Assembly: GCF_000520995.1 (NCBI RefSeq)
Contig: NZ_JACA01000001.1
Span: 372,001 to 436,000 of the forward strand
Direction: 5' to 3'
DNA from: Aquimarina macrocephali JAMB N27
Lineage (GTDB): Bacteria; Bacteroidota; Bacteroidia; Flavobacteriales; Flavobacteriaceae
DNA: 64,000 bases
A program made the position numbers and the translations under genes. How positions within the stretch are numbered: position 1 is the stretch's first letter; every line of letters begins with the position of its first letter. The notes beneath the pieces are model-generated. The model was not told the DNA's origin. It saw only the letters and a program-made list of their open reading frames with translations, and did not search any database. This document shows positions 56,702-64,000 of this stretch, in pieces.

Positions 56702-56722
56702 CACGTAAATTATTTTTACGTG
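56702..56722. promoter_or_regulatory. Operator-like palindrome between protein A and the XRE gene
   Basis: CACGTAAA (56702-56709) and TTTACGTG (56715-56722) are an exact 8-base inverted repeat with a 5-base spacer, 20 bases before the XRE start. Likely site of the XRE regulator, able to control both directions. Confidence 0.6.
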
Positions 56723-56742
56723 ATGTATGATCTTCACCGATT

Positions 56743-56973
56743 ATGACTCACAAAAAAGAACCGAATCGATTTCAAGCAGTCGGTAAACGCATCCGAGAAT
56801 TACGTCTTCAGGCGGGCTATACCAGCTATGAAACCTTTGCCTTTGAGCATAATCTGGGGCGCAAATCCTATTGGGAATGGGAAAAAGGAGCAAACTACAA
56901 GTTTGAAACCATTCTCCGCATCATTGATATTCACGACATCAGCCTCGAAGACTTCTTCAAAGGATTGAAATAG
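56743..56973 (+). CDS. XRE-family transcriptional regulator
   Basis: 76 residues with a single helix-turn-helix: VGKRIRELRLQAGYTSYETF then AFEHNLGRKSYWEWEKGANY, a form common in Bacteroidota. No effector domain. Divergent from the A-B module copy 3, with a palindrome in the shared gap, so it probably represses or autoregulates that unit. No Shine-Dalgarno. Confidence 0.88.
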   Translation: MTHKKEPNRFQAVGKRIRELRLQAGYTSYETFAFEHNLGRKSYWEWEKGANYKFETILRIIDIHDISLEDFFKGLK

Positions 56974-57360
56974 AAATCCGTGAATAGCGTTCACAAAAAC
57001 ACGATGTTTTTTCACAGGCATTTTTGCCCCTGATTCCAATGCATTAATCCCTTCGTTTAAAGCTCATTTTCAACATGTTACTGCATTGCCACTTTACAAC
57101 TGGCACGCCTTTTGTGATGTTCTAAATAACCCTCAAGCAACGCTTAGGGAAGATGTCTATACGCCGTAGGCACACTATTAATTTTGGCAGCAAACGGGCA
57201 TTACTTATGGTAAACGTTCACGGGGGAACAATGAACCAACCACACCAACCAACATAACTACCACCAAACGATAATCATCCATTGAGGAATGGATTTGCAG
57301 CTTGTGATTGTGCATTTCGCAGGCTGTTTGAACAATGTTTCACGTTTAATTTGGGTAGGT
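56974..57360. other. Non-coding stretch before the relaxase gene, candidate oriT
   Basis: About 390 bases without a convincing gene. It holds GTGAATAGCGTTCAC (an inverted GTGAA/TTCAC, 56979-56993), a second TTCACGGGGG (57217), and pyrimidine/purine-skewed AACCAACCACACC repeats near 57237. MobF relaxase genes usually lie next to their nick site, so this is the likely place, but no nick sequence is recognised. Confidence 0.4.
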
Positions 57361-60075
57361 ATGCTAACATCAAGTCGCAAAGGAATGACTGCGAAGCAGA
57401 CCATTGACTATTACACGTCGGGTCTGGCGAAAGAGGATTACTACTTTATGGACACGGAAGTGAGCTATTGGAGTGGTAAAGGGGCTTCCATGCTCGGTCT
57501 GGAAGGGGAAGTGGATAAGCAGGACTTCATCAATCTGGCAAATAACAAGCACCCAGAAACAGGACAGAAGTTAAAGCCCCGTCAGAGCCAGAAAATGATT
57601 GCTGCTAATGATCTCACATTTAGCGTACCTAAAGATGTATCAATGGCGATGACCTTCACTAAAGATGCAGAAGTCAAACAGGAGCTAATGGATATTGTAA
57701 TGGATGCCAGTAAGCACACCAATACGTATATCGAATCCTTGATGCAGACCCGTAAGCACAGGGGATTAAAAACACGCGATGAGTATACCAACAATGCAGT
57801 GATCTCTAATTACCTGCAATCGACCTCACGCCCTGTTGATGGTATCCCGATGCCTCAATGGCACATACATACGTTACTGCACAATCTCACCTATGTAGAG
57901 GATAAAGAACGCTTCCACGCAGCGCAGGTAGCCGACATCTATAAAAAACGCCCTATCATAGAGGATTATTTCCATAATGAACTCGCCAAAGGCTTGACTG
58001 ACAAAGGATATGCCATAACACGGGAGCATGGCAAAGCACGATTAGTCGGGATTTCTCGTGAGGGAATTGAGTCATTTTCTACACGCACTAAGCAGATAGA
58101 AGATTACTGTAAAGCCAATGACATTACTGACCCAAAAATCAAAGGTGAACTGGGTGCAAAGCTGCGTCAAAATAAGAAAGATGCCCTGCCCTTCGATCAG
58201 GTAGAAGCGTACTGGAATCAGTTATTATCCGATGATGACCGTGATGCCATTGATAACCTCAAACGGGATGCAAGCGAGATACCACATATTAGCTCTGAGC
58301 AAGCACTTGATTTTGCCTTAGAGCATCACCTTGAAAATGAATCCAGAGTCACAGAAAAGCACCTACTCCGTACCGCAATGCGCCACGGAGTAGGCACAGT
58401 GGATTTGCACGAGATCAAAGCGGGTTATCAAGAAAAAGGCGTGTTACTGTTTTATGGAGATAGAGGCATCGAGGCGACTACCCGAGATATTCATCAGCGT
58501 GAGCAGGAAACCAATAAGATCGTGCGTGAGGGGCGTTTTTCAAAATGGGAGCATACAGAATATAGCTACGATATGCCGGAGTTTTTTAGCAAGAAACAAC
58601 GTAAGGGGTTATTGCGTTTAGCCAATTCTACAAACCTAGTAGATTCGGTTAAAGGACTGGCGGGAGCGGGTAAGACCACCGTACTCAGAACCTTTGATGA
58701 CTGGTTGGCAAAAGAAGATAAAAAATTGCTCGCTACCGCCCCTACTCACTCGGCTACCAACAATCTGAAACAGGATGGGTTCAGGGATACGGCAACACTG
58801 GCAAAGCTATTGCACAGTAAAGAACTACAGGAGCAATTTAGTAATGAAGTGGTGCTACTCGATGAAGCCGGAATGGTGGGCGAAGAAGATATGCACAAAC
58901 TAATGGTAATGGTTAAAGAGAATAATATGCGCTTAGTGATGGTCGGAGATGACAAGCAGCATTCAGCCGTAGCGCGTGGTGAACCGTTTAGGCTGATTAA
59001 TAAATATGCAGGGTTGAAGGTCATCGAGCTGGACGAAATACGCAGGCAGAAAACAGAACGCTACCGCGCTGCGGTAGCGTGGCTTAGCAAGGGCGAAGTG
59101 GTACACGGCTTTAAGCAACTCGATAAGATGGGCGTGATTAAAGAGATTGGGGACGAGGAACGTTATAAGGTACTTGCAAATGATTATGTAGATGCGGTCA
59201 ATCGTGGTGAGTCTGCACTTGTTGTATCCCCTACTCACGCAGAAAAGGATTTGGTCACGGATGAGGTTAGAAATGCGCTCAAGGAAGAAGGTAAGATTGG
59301 CAAAGAAGAAAAGACAATCAATGTACATCGACAAACCCATTTATCTACCGCCCAAAAGAAGAATGCGCGATTCTATGAAGTCGGGCAAAGGCTGCAACTG
59401 AACCAGAATGTACGTGGCTTTACCAAGGGCGACAAGCTGACTGTGGTAGGGTTTGGTAGTGATGCGCTGATTGTAGAAAATGCAGACGGTAAAATCGGTG
59501 ATGTGAAGCTTAACCAGGCGAAACGGTTTAATCTCTATGAACATCAAGAAAAGGGCTTTGCACAAGGGGATGTTATCCGCATTACACAGGGCGGTAATAG
59601 TACCCTCAAAGGGCAGAACACCCGATACAACACCAATGACCGCTATACCATTAAGGGCTTTACCAAAGACGGGGATATGAAGCTTGAAGGGGGGCGAATC
59701 CTATCTAAAGAGTTTGGCAACATCGATCACGGTATTGTAACGACCTCACATAGCTCGCAGGGGCAAACGGTGGATAATGTGTTTATTGCCAATTCCAGTA
59801 CATCATTCGGACAGGCAACCAATCTCAAACAGTTCTATGTGTCGGCGAGTCGGGGGAAATATACTGCGACTGTATACACCGATGATAAACAGGAGCTATT
59901 GAACCAAGTGCAAAAGACGGCTGAACGCCAGACCGCTACCGAGCTACTGGAAAAAGGGAATGATTCTTGGGGAGATAAAGTAAGAGAGCAATTCAAACGC
60001 GCACAAGACTTTATAGACGATCAGCAGCGCAGAATGTCGAATGACCACAATAGAGAGGTAGGCTATGGACGTTAA
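57361..60075 (+). CDS. mobF: MobF-family relaxase-helicase
   Basis: 904 residues from ATG 57361 (MLTSSRKGMTAKQTIDYYTS); an in-frame ATG at 57289 adds a non-homologous 24 residues. Catalytic tyrosines lie in DYYTSGLAKEDYYF near the start, and the metal-binding histidines in WHIHTLLHN. A RecD-like helicase follows with Walker A GLAGAGKTT (near 58657-58680), VVLLDEAGMV, and MVGDDKQHSAVARGEPF; the C-terminal part has TTSHSSQGQTVDNVFI and SASRGKY. It nicks at oriT, stays linked to the strand and unwinds it. No type IV coupling protein or secretion genes are seen, so the element is at most mobilisable. Confidence 0.93.
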   Translation: MLTSSRKGMTAKQTIDYYTSGLAKEDYYFMDTEVSYWSGKGASMLGLEGEVDKQDFINLANNKHPETGQKLKPRQSQKMIAANDLTFSVPKDVSMAMTFTKDAEVKQELMDIVMDASKHTNTYIESLMQTRKHRGLKTRDEYTNNAVISNYLQSTSRPVDGIPMPQWHIHTLLHNLTYVEDKERFHAAQVADIYKKRPIIEDYFHNELAKGLTDKGYAITREHGKARLVGISREGIESFSTRTKQIEDYCKANDITDPKIKGELGAKLRQNKKDALPFDQVEAYWNQLLSDDDRDAIDNLKRDASEIPHISSEQALDFALEHHLENESRVTEKHLLRTAMRHGVGTVDLHEIKAGYQEKGVLLFYGDRGIEATTRDIHQREQETNKIVREGRFSKWEHTEYSYDMPEFFSKKQRKGLLRLANSTNLVDSVKGLAGAGKTTVLRTFDDWLAKEDKKLLATAPTHSATNNLKQDGFRDTATLAKLLHSKELQEQFSNEVVLLDEAGMVGEEDMHKLMVMVKENNMRLVMVGDDKQHSAVARGEPFRLINKYAGLKVIELDEIRRQKTERYRAAVAWLSKGEVVHGFKQLDKMGVIKEIGDEERYKVLANDYVDAVNRGESALVVSPTHAEKDLVTDEVRNALKEEGKIGKEEKTINVHRQTHLSTAQKKNARFYEVGQRLQLNQNVRGFTKGDKLTVVGFGSDALIVENADGKIGDVKLNQAKRFNLYEHQEKGFAQGDVIRITQGGNSTLKGQNTRYNTNDRYTIKGFTKDGDMKLEGGRILSKEFGNIDHGIVTTSHSSQGQTVDNVFIANSSTSFGQATNLKQFYVSASRGKYTATVYTDDKQELLNQVQKTAERQTATELLEKGNDSWGDKVREQFKRAQDFIDDQQRRMSNDHNREVGYGR

Positions 60076-60499
60076 CAAAACCGTAGAGAGGATGAATGAT
60101 GATATTTTAGATAGAATTACACAACGGACAGGGCAAGATCACCCTTCCCCGCACCCCTGTTTCAAATTGGGCAAAGGGCAATCCAAATATCCCTCCTTTA
60201 TACATATTGTATTGACCAATGATCAAATGACCCAATCATTTGTCTATAGCGGTTTAGATAGTACCATCCACAAATACAATGAGTATATCAGGTTGTTTTT
60301 CGTATCAGCTACCATCACTATCTACGGCAAGCATTTAGATGAACTCTACCAATATCTAACCGAACGTAAAGTATCACACATTCAGCCCGCTCCGCAACCC
60401 ATACCAGTGAATGCCTACGACGATGAAACCGCACTCATTACCAGAATCGATGTCACTTACAATAAGCCACAGATAGAGAAAGACATTGAAACAACCTAG
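60065..60499 (+). CDS. Small protein coupled to the relaxase
   Basis: 144 residues, starting inside the last codons of mobF (11-base overlap), with GAGAGG upstream. Soluble; Pro-rich and aromatic (SKYPSFIHIVLTNDQMTQSF; YNEYIRLFFVSATITIYGKH). Family not recognised. Coupling implies a role in mobilisation. It is the last gene with plasmid-like signals; minus-strand lipoprotein genes begin 67 bases further on. Confidence 0.7.
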   Translation: MDVNKTVERMNDDILDRITQRTGQDHPSPHPCFKLGKGQSKYPSFIHIVLTNDQMTQSFVYSGLDSTIHKYNEYIRLFFVSATITIYGKHLDELYQYLTERKVSHIQPAPQPIPVNAYDDETALITRIDVTYNKPQIEKDIETT

Positions 60500-60500
60500 T

Positions 60501-60528
60501 AAACAAAGTTTTACGTATTTTTTCATTT
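60501..60528. repeat. 28-base direct repeat at the plasmid-like segment's right edge
   Basis: 60501-60528 matches 61601-61628 with two mismatches; the latter includes the start of the lipoprotein gene at 61626 (MKKYVKLCF). On the minus strand 60526 also reads MKKYVKLCLLG. It therefore looks like a truncated start of a paralogous lipoprotein gene joined to the plasmid-like DNA. Confidence 0.6.
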
Positions 60529-60566
60529 GTTCAGGAACAAAAAATAGCGATTACCAAAAAAGATTA

Positions 60567-61070
60567 TCATTTTCTAGGTGGTGCAGGTTCATTTATCGCA
60601 ATAGGTTTGTAAGTCATTTTATCGATATTTACATCCATCCTCCAGTAGCAACTCCCTCCATCTTCGACTTCCACATACTGATTCTTCCAATCCATCTTCT
60701 TAAATGGGCTGTTATCTTCTGGCGACACAGGCGGCACATCCAATACTTCACAAAACGCATTTATTCTGATAATGCGTTGATTCTGTGCATTGATATAAGG
60801 CACATATTGCCTGTAAAATGAATCAATACTTTTCTTTTGAGGTTTATGAAGGAAGTAAAATTCTCCACCCTCAATTGCCCTATCAACTACCTTTTCCAAT
60901 ACGGCTAAATTGTCTTGTTTTGGTTGCCAGCTTTTATAACCGTATTCCTTCTCAAGCCACTGATTATACTCTGAATCCAGTAAAATAACTTCTCCTTCAT
61001 CCAATTGAACTAACTCACCACAAGAAAAAAGCAATATAAATAGTGTTGTTATAATAAACTTAATTCTCAT
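60567..61070 (-). CDS. Hypothetical lipoprotein, 167 residues
   Basis: ATG 61070 gives a lipoprotein signal (MRIKFIITTLFILLFSCG, lipobox Cys17); a longer frame to 61097 is rejected. Remainder soluble and aromatic, with no recognised motif (EYGYKSWQPKQDNLAVLEK; GGSCYWRMDVNIDKM). It overlaps the preceding lipoprotein gene by 11 bases. Member of a string of lipoprotein genes downstream of the toxin-like gene, hence a possible immunity candidate. Confidence 0.7.
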   Translation of the reverse strand: MRIKFIITTLFILLFSCGELVQLDEGEVILLDSEYNQWLEKEYGYKSWQPKQDNLAVLEKVVDRAIEGGEFYFLHKPQKKSIDSFYRQYVPYINAQNQRIIRINAFCEVLDVPPVSPEDNSPFKKMDWKNQYVEVEDGGSCYWRMDVNIDKMTYKPIAINEPAPPRK

Positions 61071-61626
61071 CACTAATTCTTTCTGATATTTTCCCATTCT
61101 TTATGCGGTACTTCCAGAAATAGGGCTTATAGTGTCGAACATCATCAATGCTGGTTGTGATTAGCGTATCAGAAATAGAGCGTAAAACCTCTCTATTATA
61201 AAGCTTATTTGCTATTGATTTCTTATCAAAGACTATGACGGGGTATTTGTTTTTGTATGTAAAAAAGCCTTTAGGGTAAATAGCGTGATAAACAAACTCA
61301 TCCTTATCACCAGTTGGTATAGGGTCAAACTCAAATGTATGTAGCTGAGGGAGTATCGTAATGCTAAATATGGTATCTTTTCCCTTCTTATCAAAATAAA
61401 TATGATAGGATGGATGGGAAAAACCCTTCTCATAATATTGTGTAAGTTTCTCTCCATAGTTCATTTTTATAGGCTTGTAGCTGATATATTCATCAATAGC
61501 ATTTGCCAGACTTTCATCAATTCTATAACCATTCTTGTCGTTATCGCCAATTGCTTTATTATTGCCACCATTACAGCTAATAATCATTAGAACCAATGGA
61601 AAACAAAGCTTTACATATTTTTTCAT
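61060..61626 (-). CDS. Hypothetical lipoprotein, 188 residues
   Basis: Signal MKKYVKLCFPLVLMIISCN with lipobox Cys18. The rest is soluble, beta-rich (KGKDTIFSITILPQLHTFEF; KYPVIVFDKKSIANKLYNRE), family not recognised. Its first codons match a fragment at 60501-60528. It overlaps the next lipoprotein gene by 11 bases. Confidence 0.7.
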   Translation of the reverse strand: MKKYVKLCFPLVLMIISCNGGNNKAIGDNDKNGYRIDESLANAIDEYISYKPIKMNYGEKLTQYYEKGFSHPSYHIYFDKKGKDTIFSITILPQLHTFEFDPIPTGDKDEFVYHAIYPKGFFTYKNKYPVIVFDKKSIANKLYNREVLRSISDTLITTSIDDVRHYKPYFWKYRIKNGKISERISDEN

Positions 61627-61673
61627 TTCCTTTGTTTAGGCGTTACAAATCTTTTTTGCAGACAGAACATTTA

Positions 61674-62111
61674 TTAATCAAAAGAAATATGCTCAAAGAT
61701 AACAGCTTTTACTGGTTCACCTTCTAGTGTAGCTGGTGTCCAATTAGGCATAAGCTCAATTATTCTTTCTACTTCCCTTGAATATTCCGGCTTGAAAGAA
61801 TTTAGTATCCTATGCTTATATATCTTGCCTTTTTCATCCACATAGAGAAGAAATGCAACAGAAGTTTCGTGTTTTTTAAAATCGCTTACCTCAAATTTTG
61901 ATGTTGATTTGTAAAACTTTAATAGCTCAATCTCTCCACCAATAAATTCTGCCTTATTCTCCAAATTCCTGTTAACATACTCAATATCTTCTTTGTTGGT
62001 ATCATCATTCAAATAGATAATGACCTCTTCTTGTGAGTAAGTAGAAGCCAGACCTATTAGGCTAAATATTACTATCAAATTAGCGAATCTCAGGATATTC
62101 AAAATTTTCAT
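61674..62111 (-). CDS. TonB C-terminal-domain-like exported protein
   Basis: 145 residues with a signal peptide (LIVIFSLIGLASTYSQ). The C-terminal part LYVDEKGKIYKHRILNSFKP then PNWTPATLEGEPVKAVI resembles the TonB C-terminal domain found in many small Bacteroidota proteins, where it usually contacts cell-wall or receptor partners. No membrane-spanning energy-transducer helix is present. Its start overlaps the previous gene by 32 bases. Confidence 0.75.
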   Translation of the reverse strand: MKILNILRFANLIVIFSLIGLASTYSQEEVIIYLNDDTNKEDIEYVNRNLENKAEFIGGEIELLKFYKSTSKFEVSDFKKHETSVAFLLYVDEKGKIYKHRILNSFKPEYSREVERIIELMPNWTPATLEGEPVKAVIFEHISFD

Positions 62112-62586
62112 TATCTGGATACATCGATTTCATCACCTTAAAATATTCACGAATGAACCTGCTTCTATCAGAGAGATTATAAGAATAAAGCATTATCGTA
62201 TCAGTCGGTTTTATCACTCTTAGAAGCCACTGTCCCCCTTCTTTTTTTTCTGCTCTGTGCAAATTGCTTTTTATCAAAGCAGTTAGCCTATCCTCCAAAT
62301 ATTCTCTTTTTTCTAAATTAACGATCGTGAAATCATCGTCAATCCCTTCTGCCTTCTGCTTTATACTCCCTGTTATGGTATTCTTTGAAACCTTTAATTC
62401 ATCCACTCGAATAGCCCATTCCATTGTCAGGTTAAAAATATATGTGACAGCTTTATTTTTAGTCTCTTGTTTTCGCTCCAATTGCTCATTGTCGGTATTA
62501 TTCAACTCGATTTTCTCATCTTTTGAATGTTGCTTACAGCTAATCGAAAACAGCAAACATATTATTATTAAGCACCTCGTAACCAT
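62080..62586 (-). CDS. Hypothetical lipoprotein, candidate immunity protein
   Basis: 168 residues; signal MVTRCLIIICLLFSISC with lipobox Cys17. Soluble, charged helical body (ITGSIKQKAEGIDDDFTIVN; YSYNLSDRSRFIREYFKV). Its start is one base beyond the stop of the toxin-like gene upstream, so it is the nearest downstream gene, where cognate immunity genes usually lie. Immunity is inferred from position only. Confidence 0.68.
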   Translation of the reverse strand: MVTRCLIIICLLFSISCKQHSKDEKIELNNTDNEQLERKQETKNKAVTYIFNLTMEWAIRVDELKVSKNTITGSIKQKAEGIDDDFTIVNLEKREYLEDRLTALIKSNLHRAEKKEGGQWLLRVIKPTDTIMLYSYNLSDRSRFIREYFKVMKSMYPDNENFEYPEIR

Positions 62587-63675
62587 TTATTTTGTATTTA
62601 ATGTTCCAAAGAAGAAACGTTTATAATTTCCTTTTGTGTTTCTTATAAAACTTGCACCATTATTGCCATTTGACATGATATTTCCTGAGTTTGGAAAATA
62701 CGTATAATATGAGAAATTTATGCCTTTATTACTAAGAGATGTCCTTCTCCAACTATCTCCTAACAAGCTTCCTCTTTCTTCTTGTGAAGTTGCTGGAATG
62801 TTAGGGTGCGAATGAATTTCTGAAATCACATTTTTTGCATCGAACAGTCCTACATAACCAGGGCTTACCGATCTATTATGATATGTCCCTATACCAAATT
62901 GATTCTCACCATTTACATTGGCTCTTGCTACTGACCATTCTACATTACTGTTGTTTGCAGCAAAATTGAATATTTTGAATATATCATTTTGGCTCTTTTC
63001 ACCTCTTGTCGCAGAACTTAACTTTTTTGTTCCATGATATGAACTTTCACTTGTCTCTTTCACTTCTGCCAATTCAGGAAGAATTGTCTGGTCATTGATG
63101 GTCTCTGAATCACTGGCATTTACTTCGCCATCACCATTGGTATCCACTTTATCGCCATTATCATCAACTGCATATAACCTATCAAAATTATCATCTGTCT
63201 CTTGAATAAGAGCGATATTTCCATTCTTATCAATTCCATAATCATCTAATAATCCTTGCGGAGCTAGCCCTGTCGGGTCGGTAAAAAATATAGGGTTATT
63301 ATTAGTAAAATTATAAGGTGATTTATCAGGAAACTCCTCACTCAGTGGGTCTGGCGACATCCATCGACTTACAATGTCTGGTTTAAGATCGGCTTCGGAT
63401 AGCCCTAAATTCTCTGTAACAACAACCCCCGTCACCTGCTTGGATAATACGTTATAAGTAAAACCCCCTATCTGCACGATAGTATCAGGAAAAGCCTCTC
63501 GGTATTTACCTTTACTCAATGTAGCTATTTTGGGCTTATATCCAAGCTCCCTGAACGGGTTTACCTCATCGATATAGCGTTGCTGTCTTTCTTCTTTGGT
63601 TTCTTTTTTCTGGTCGGTCTGTGCCTGTACTCCTAATAACATAAAGGCACATAACACGGTTAATAGATGCTTCAT
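62587..63675 (-). CDS. Orphan RHS-core protein with C-terminal JAB-like toxin domain
   Basis: 362 residues: a signal peptide (LTVLCAFMLLGVQAQ), then a shortened RHS-repeat core around residues 104-136 (RWMSPDPLSEEFPDKSPYNF, then NPIFFTDPTGL), the diagnostic junction of polymorphic toxins. An acidic EF-hand-like stretch (DTNGDGEVNASD) follows, then a C-terminal domain with VISEIHSHPNIPATS, resembling Toxin-JAB1-type metallo-toxin domains. The RHS shell is largely missing, so it is a cassette-like tip protein. Downstream lipoproteins may provide immunity. Confidence 0.8.
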   Translation of the reverse strand: MKHLLTVLCAFMLLGVQAQTDQKKETKEERQQRYIDEVNPFRELGYKPKIATLSKGKYREAFPDTIVQIGGFTYNVLSKQVTGVVVTENLGLSEADLKPDIVSRWMSPDPLSEEFPDKSPYNFTNNNPIFFTDPTGLAPQGLLDDYGIDKNGNIALIQETDDNFDRLYAVDDNGDKVDTNGDGEVNASDSETINDQTILPELAEVKETSESSYHGTKKLSSATRGEKSQNDIFKIFNFAANNSNVEWSVARANVNGENQFGIGTYHNRSVSPGYVGLFDAKNVISEIHSHPNIPATSQEERGSLLGDSWRRTSLSNKGINFSYYTYFPNSGNIMSNGNNGASFIRNTKGNYKRFFFGTLNTK

Positions 63676-63677
63676 TC

Positions 63678-64000
63678 TTATTTTGATGATTTAAAAGTCG
63701 TTATTTTCTTATTCGTATATTTCTCCTGTTCTTCTTTGAGGGATACCAGCCAATCCAAATACATCTCCTTTGGCATCTGACGGTAACCCATTTCATGAAT
63801 TGCCCTCACCTGACGATTCAGGTCAATCCACGCTTCCTTCCCTTTGGGGTCATCCATGATCTCATTAATTTCTTTATTCTTACTCTTGGCATATGCCTGT
63901 AGCTGGTTCTTTTTGGTTTCCAGCCTGAGCAATCGCGCATTGATATAGTTAGGATAATATACAAGGGCTTTCTCAACACATTGCAGGATGAATGTACCGT
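63678..64000 (-). CDS. Partial hypothetical protein, 5' part beyond the window
   Basis: The frame is open to the right edge; a start at the internal TTG (63932) is not needed, because the codons upstream encode YYPNYINARLLRLETKKNQ in the same helical style. It ends 2 bases before the RHS-type gene and is probably cotranscribed. The visible part is helical with TPR-like spacing (YYPNYINAR). Function unknown. Confidence 0.6.
   Translation of the reverse strand, partial: GTFILQCVEKALVYYPNYINARLLRLETKKNQLQAYAKSKNKEINEIMDDPKGKEAWIDLNRQVRAIHEMGYRQMPKEMYLDWLVSLKEEQEKYTNKKITTFKSSK

Overview
The window reads as the chromosome of a marine-type member of the Flavobacteriaceae (Bacteroidota), Aquimarina-like by overall feel, though the genus is not proven. 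Most of it is AT-rich. Most genes have no Shine-Dalgarno sequence. The few promoters I can read carry the Bacteroidota TTG / TAnnTTTG signature. Housekeeping neighbourhoods such as yceD-rpmF-fabH-accB-accC are in the order usual for this family.

Layout. 1-3.6 kb is a small accessory patch: a partial TPR regulator, a two-gene module called A-B here, a truncated M29 aminopeptidase and two orphan genes. 3.8-34.7 kb is mostly core: ribE, pdxA, yceD-rpmF-fabH-accBC, an FAD oxidoreductase with mtgA, recJ, a 7TM/histidine kinase/response regulator cluster, rsmI, tdk-alr, mscL, asd, an M14 carboxypeptidase, an S9 prolyl oligopeptidase, an ABC ATPase and an AraC/TPR regulator. 34.8-41.6 kb is an accessory island. 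It holds a second A-B module, small regulators and a grasp-with-spasm RiPP locus: precursor, ATP-grasp enzyme, SPASM maturase and several tightly coupled unknown genes. 41.6-48.1 kb returns to core genes (lpxH, queD, a MATE exporter, a universal stress protein) but carries two duplicated double-glycine-leader peptides with mirror-symmetric cysteine spacing.

A tRNA-Ala(GGC) at 48.1 kb marks a sharp change. From about 49.1 to 60.5 kb the DNA is visibly more GC-rich in its long genes, and most genes have good Shine-Dalgarno sequences. They form a plasmid backbone: a RepL-like initiator behind palindromic repeats, a ParA/ribbon-helix-helix partition pair beside an AT-rich repeat array, a serine resolvase, a MobF relaxase-helicase and its coupled partner, plus a large RTX metalloprotease-like protein as cargo. 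Inside this plasmid-like block sits a third A-B module with a divergent XRE regulator, and these three genes lack Shine-Dalgarno sequences. No integrase, type IV secretion genes or type I secretion genes are visible. From 60.5 kb to the end, Bacteroidota-style lipoprotein genes and an orphan RHS-core toxin-like gene follow on the minus strand.

The strongest undescribed candidates are the A-B module, present three times and with a shared promoter at two copies; the paired symmetric six-cysteine peptides; and the small coupled genes of the grasp-with-spasm locus.
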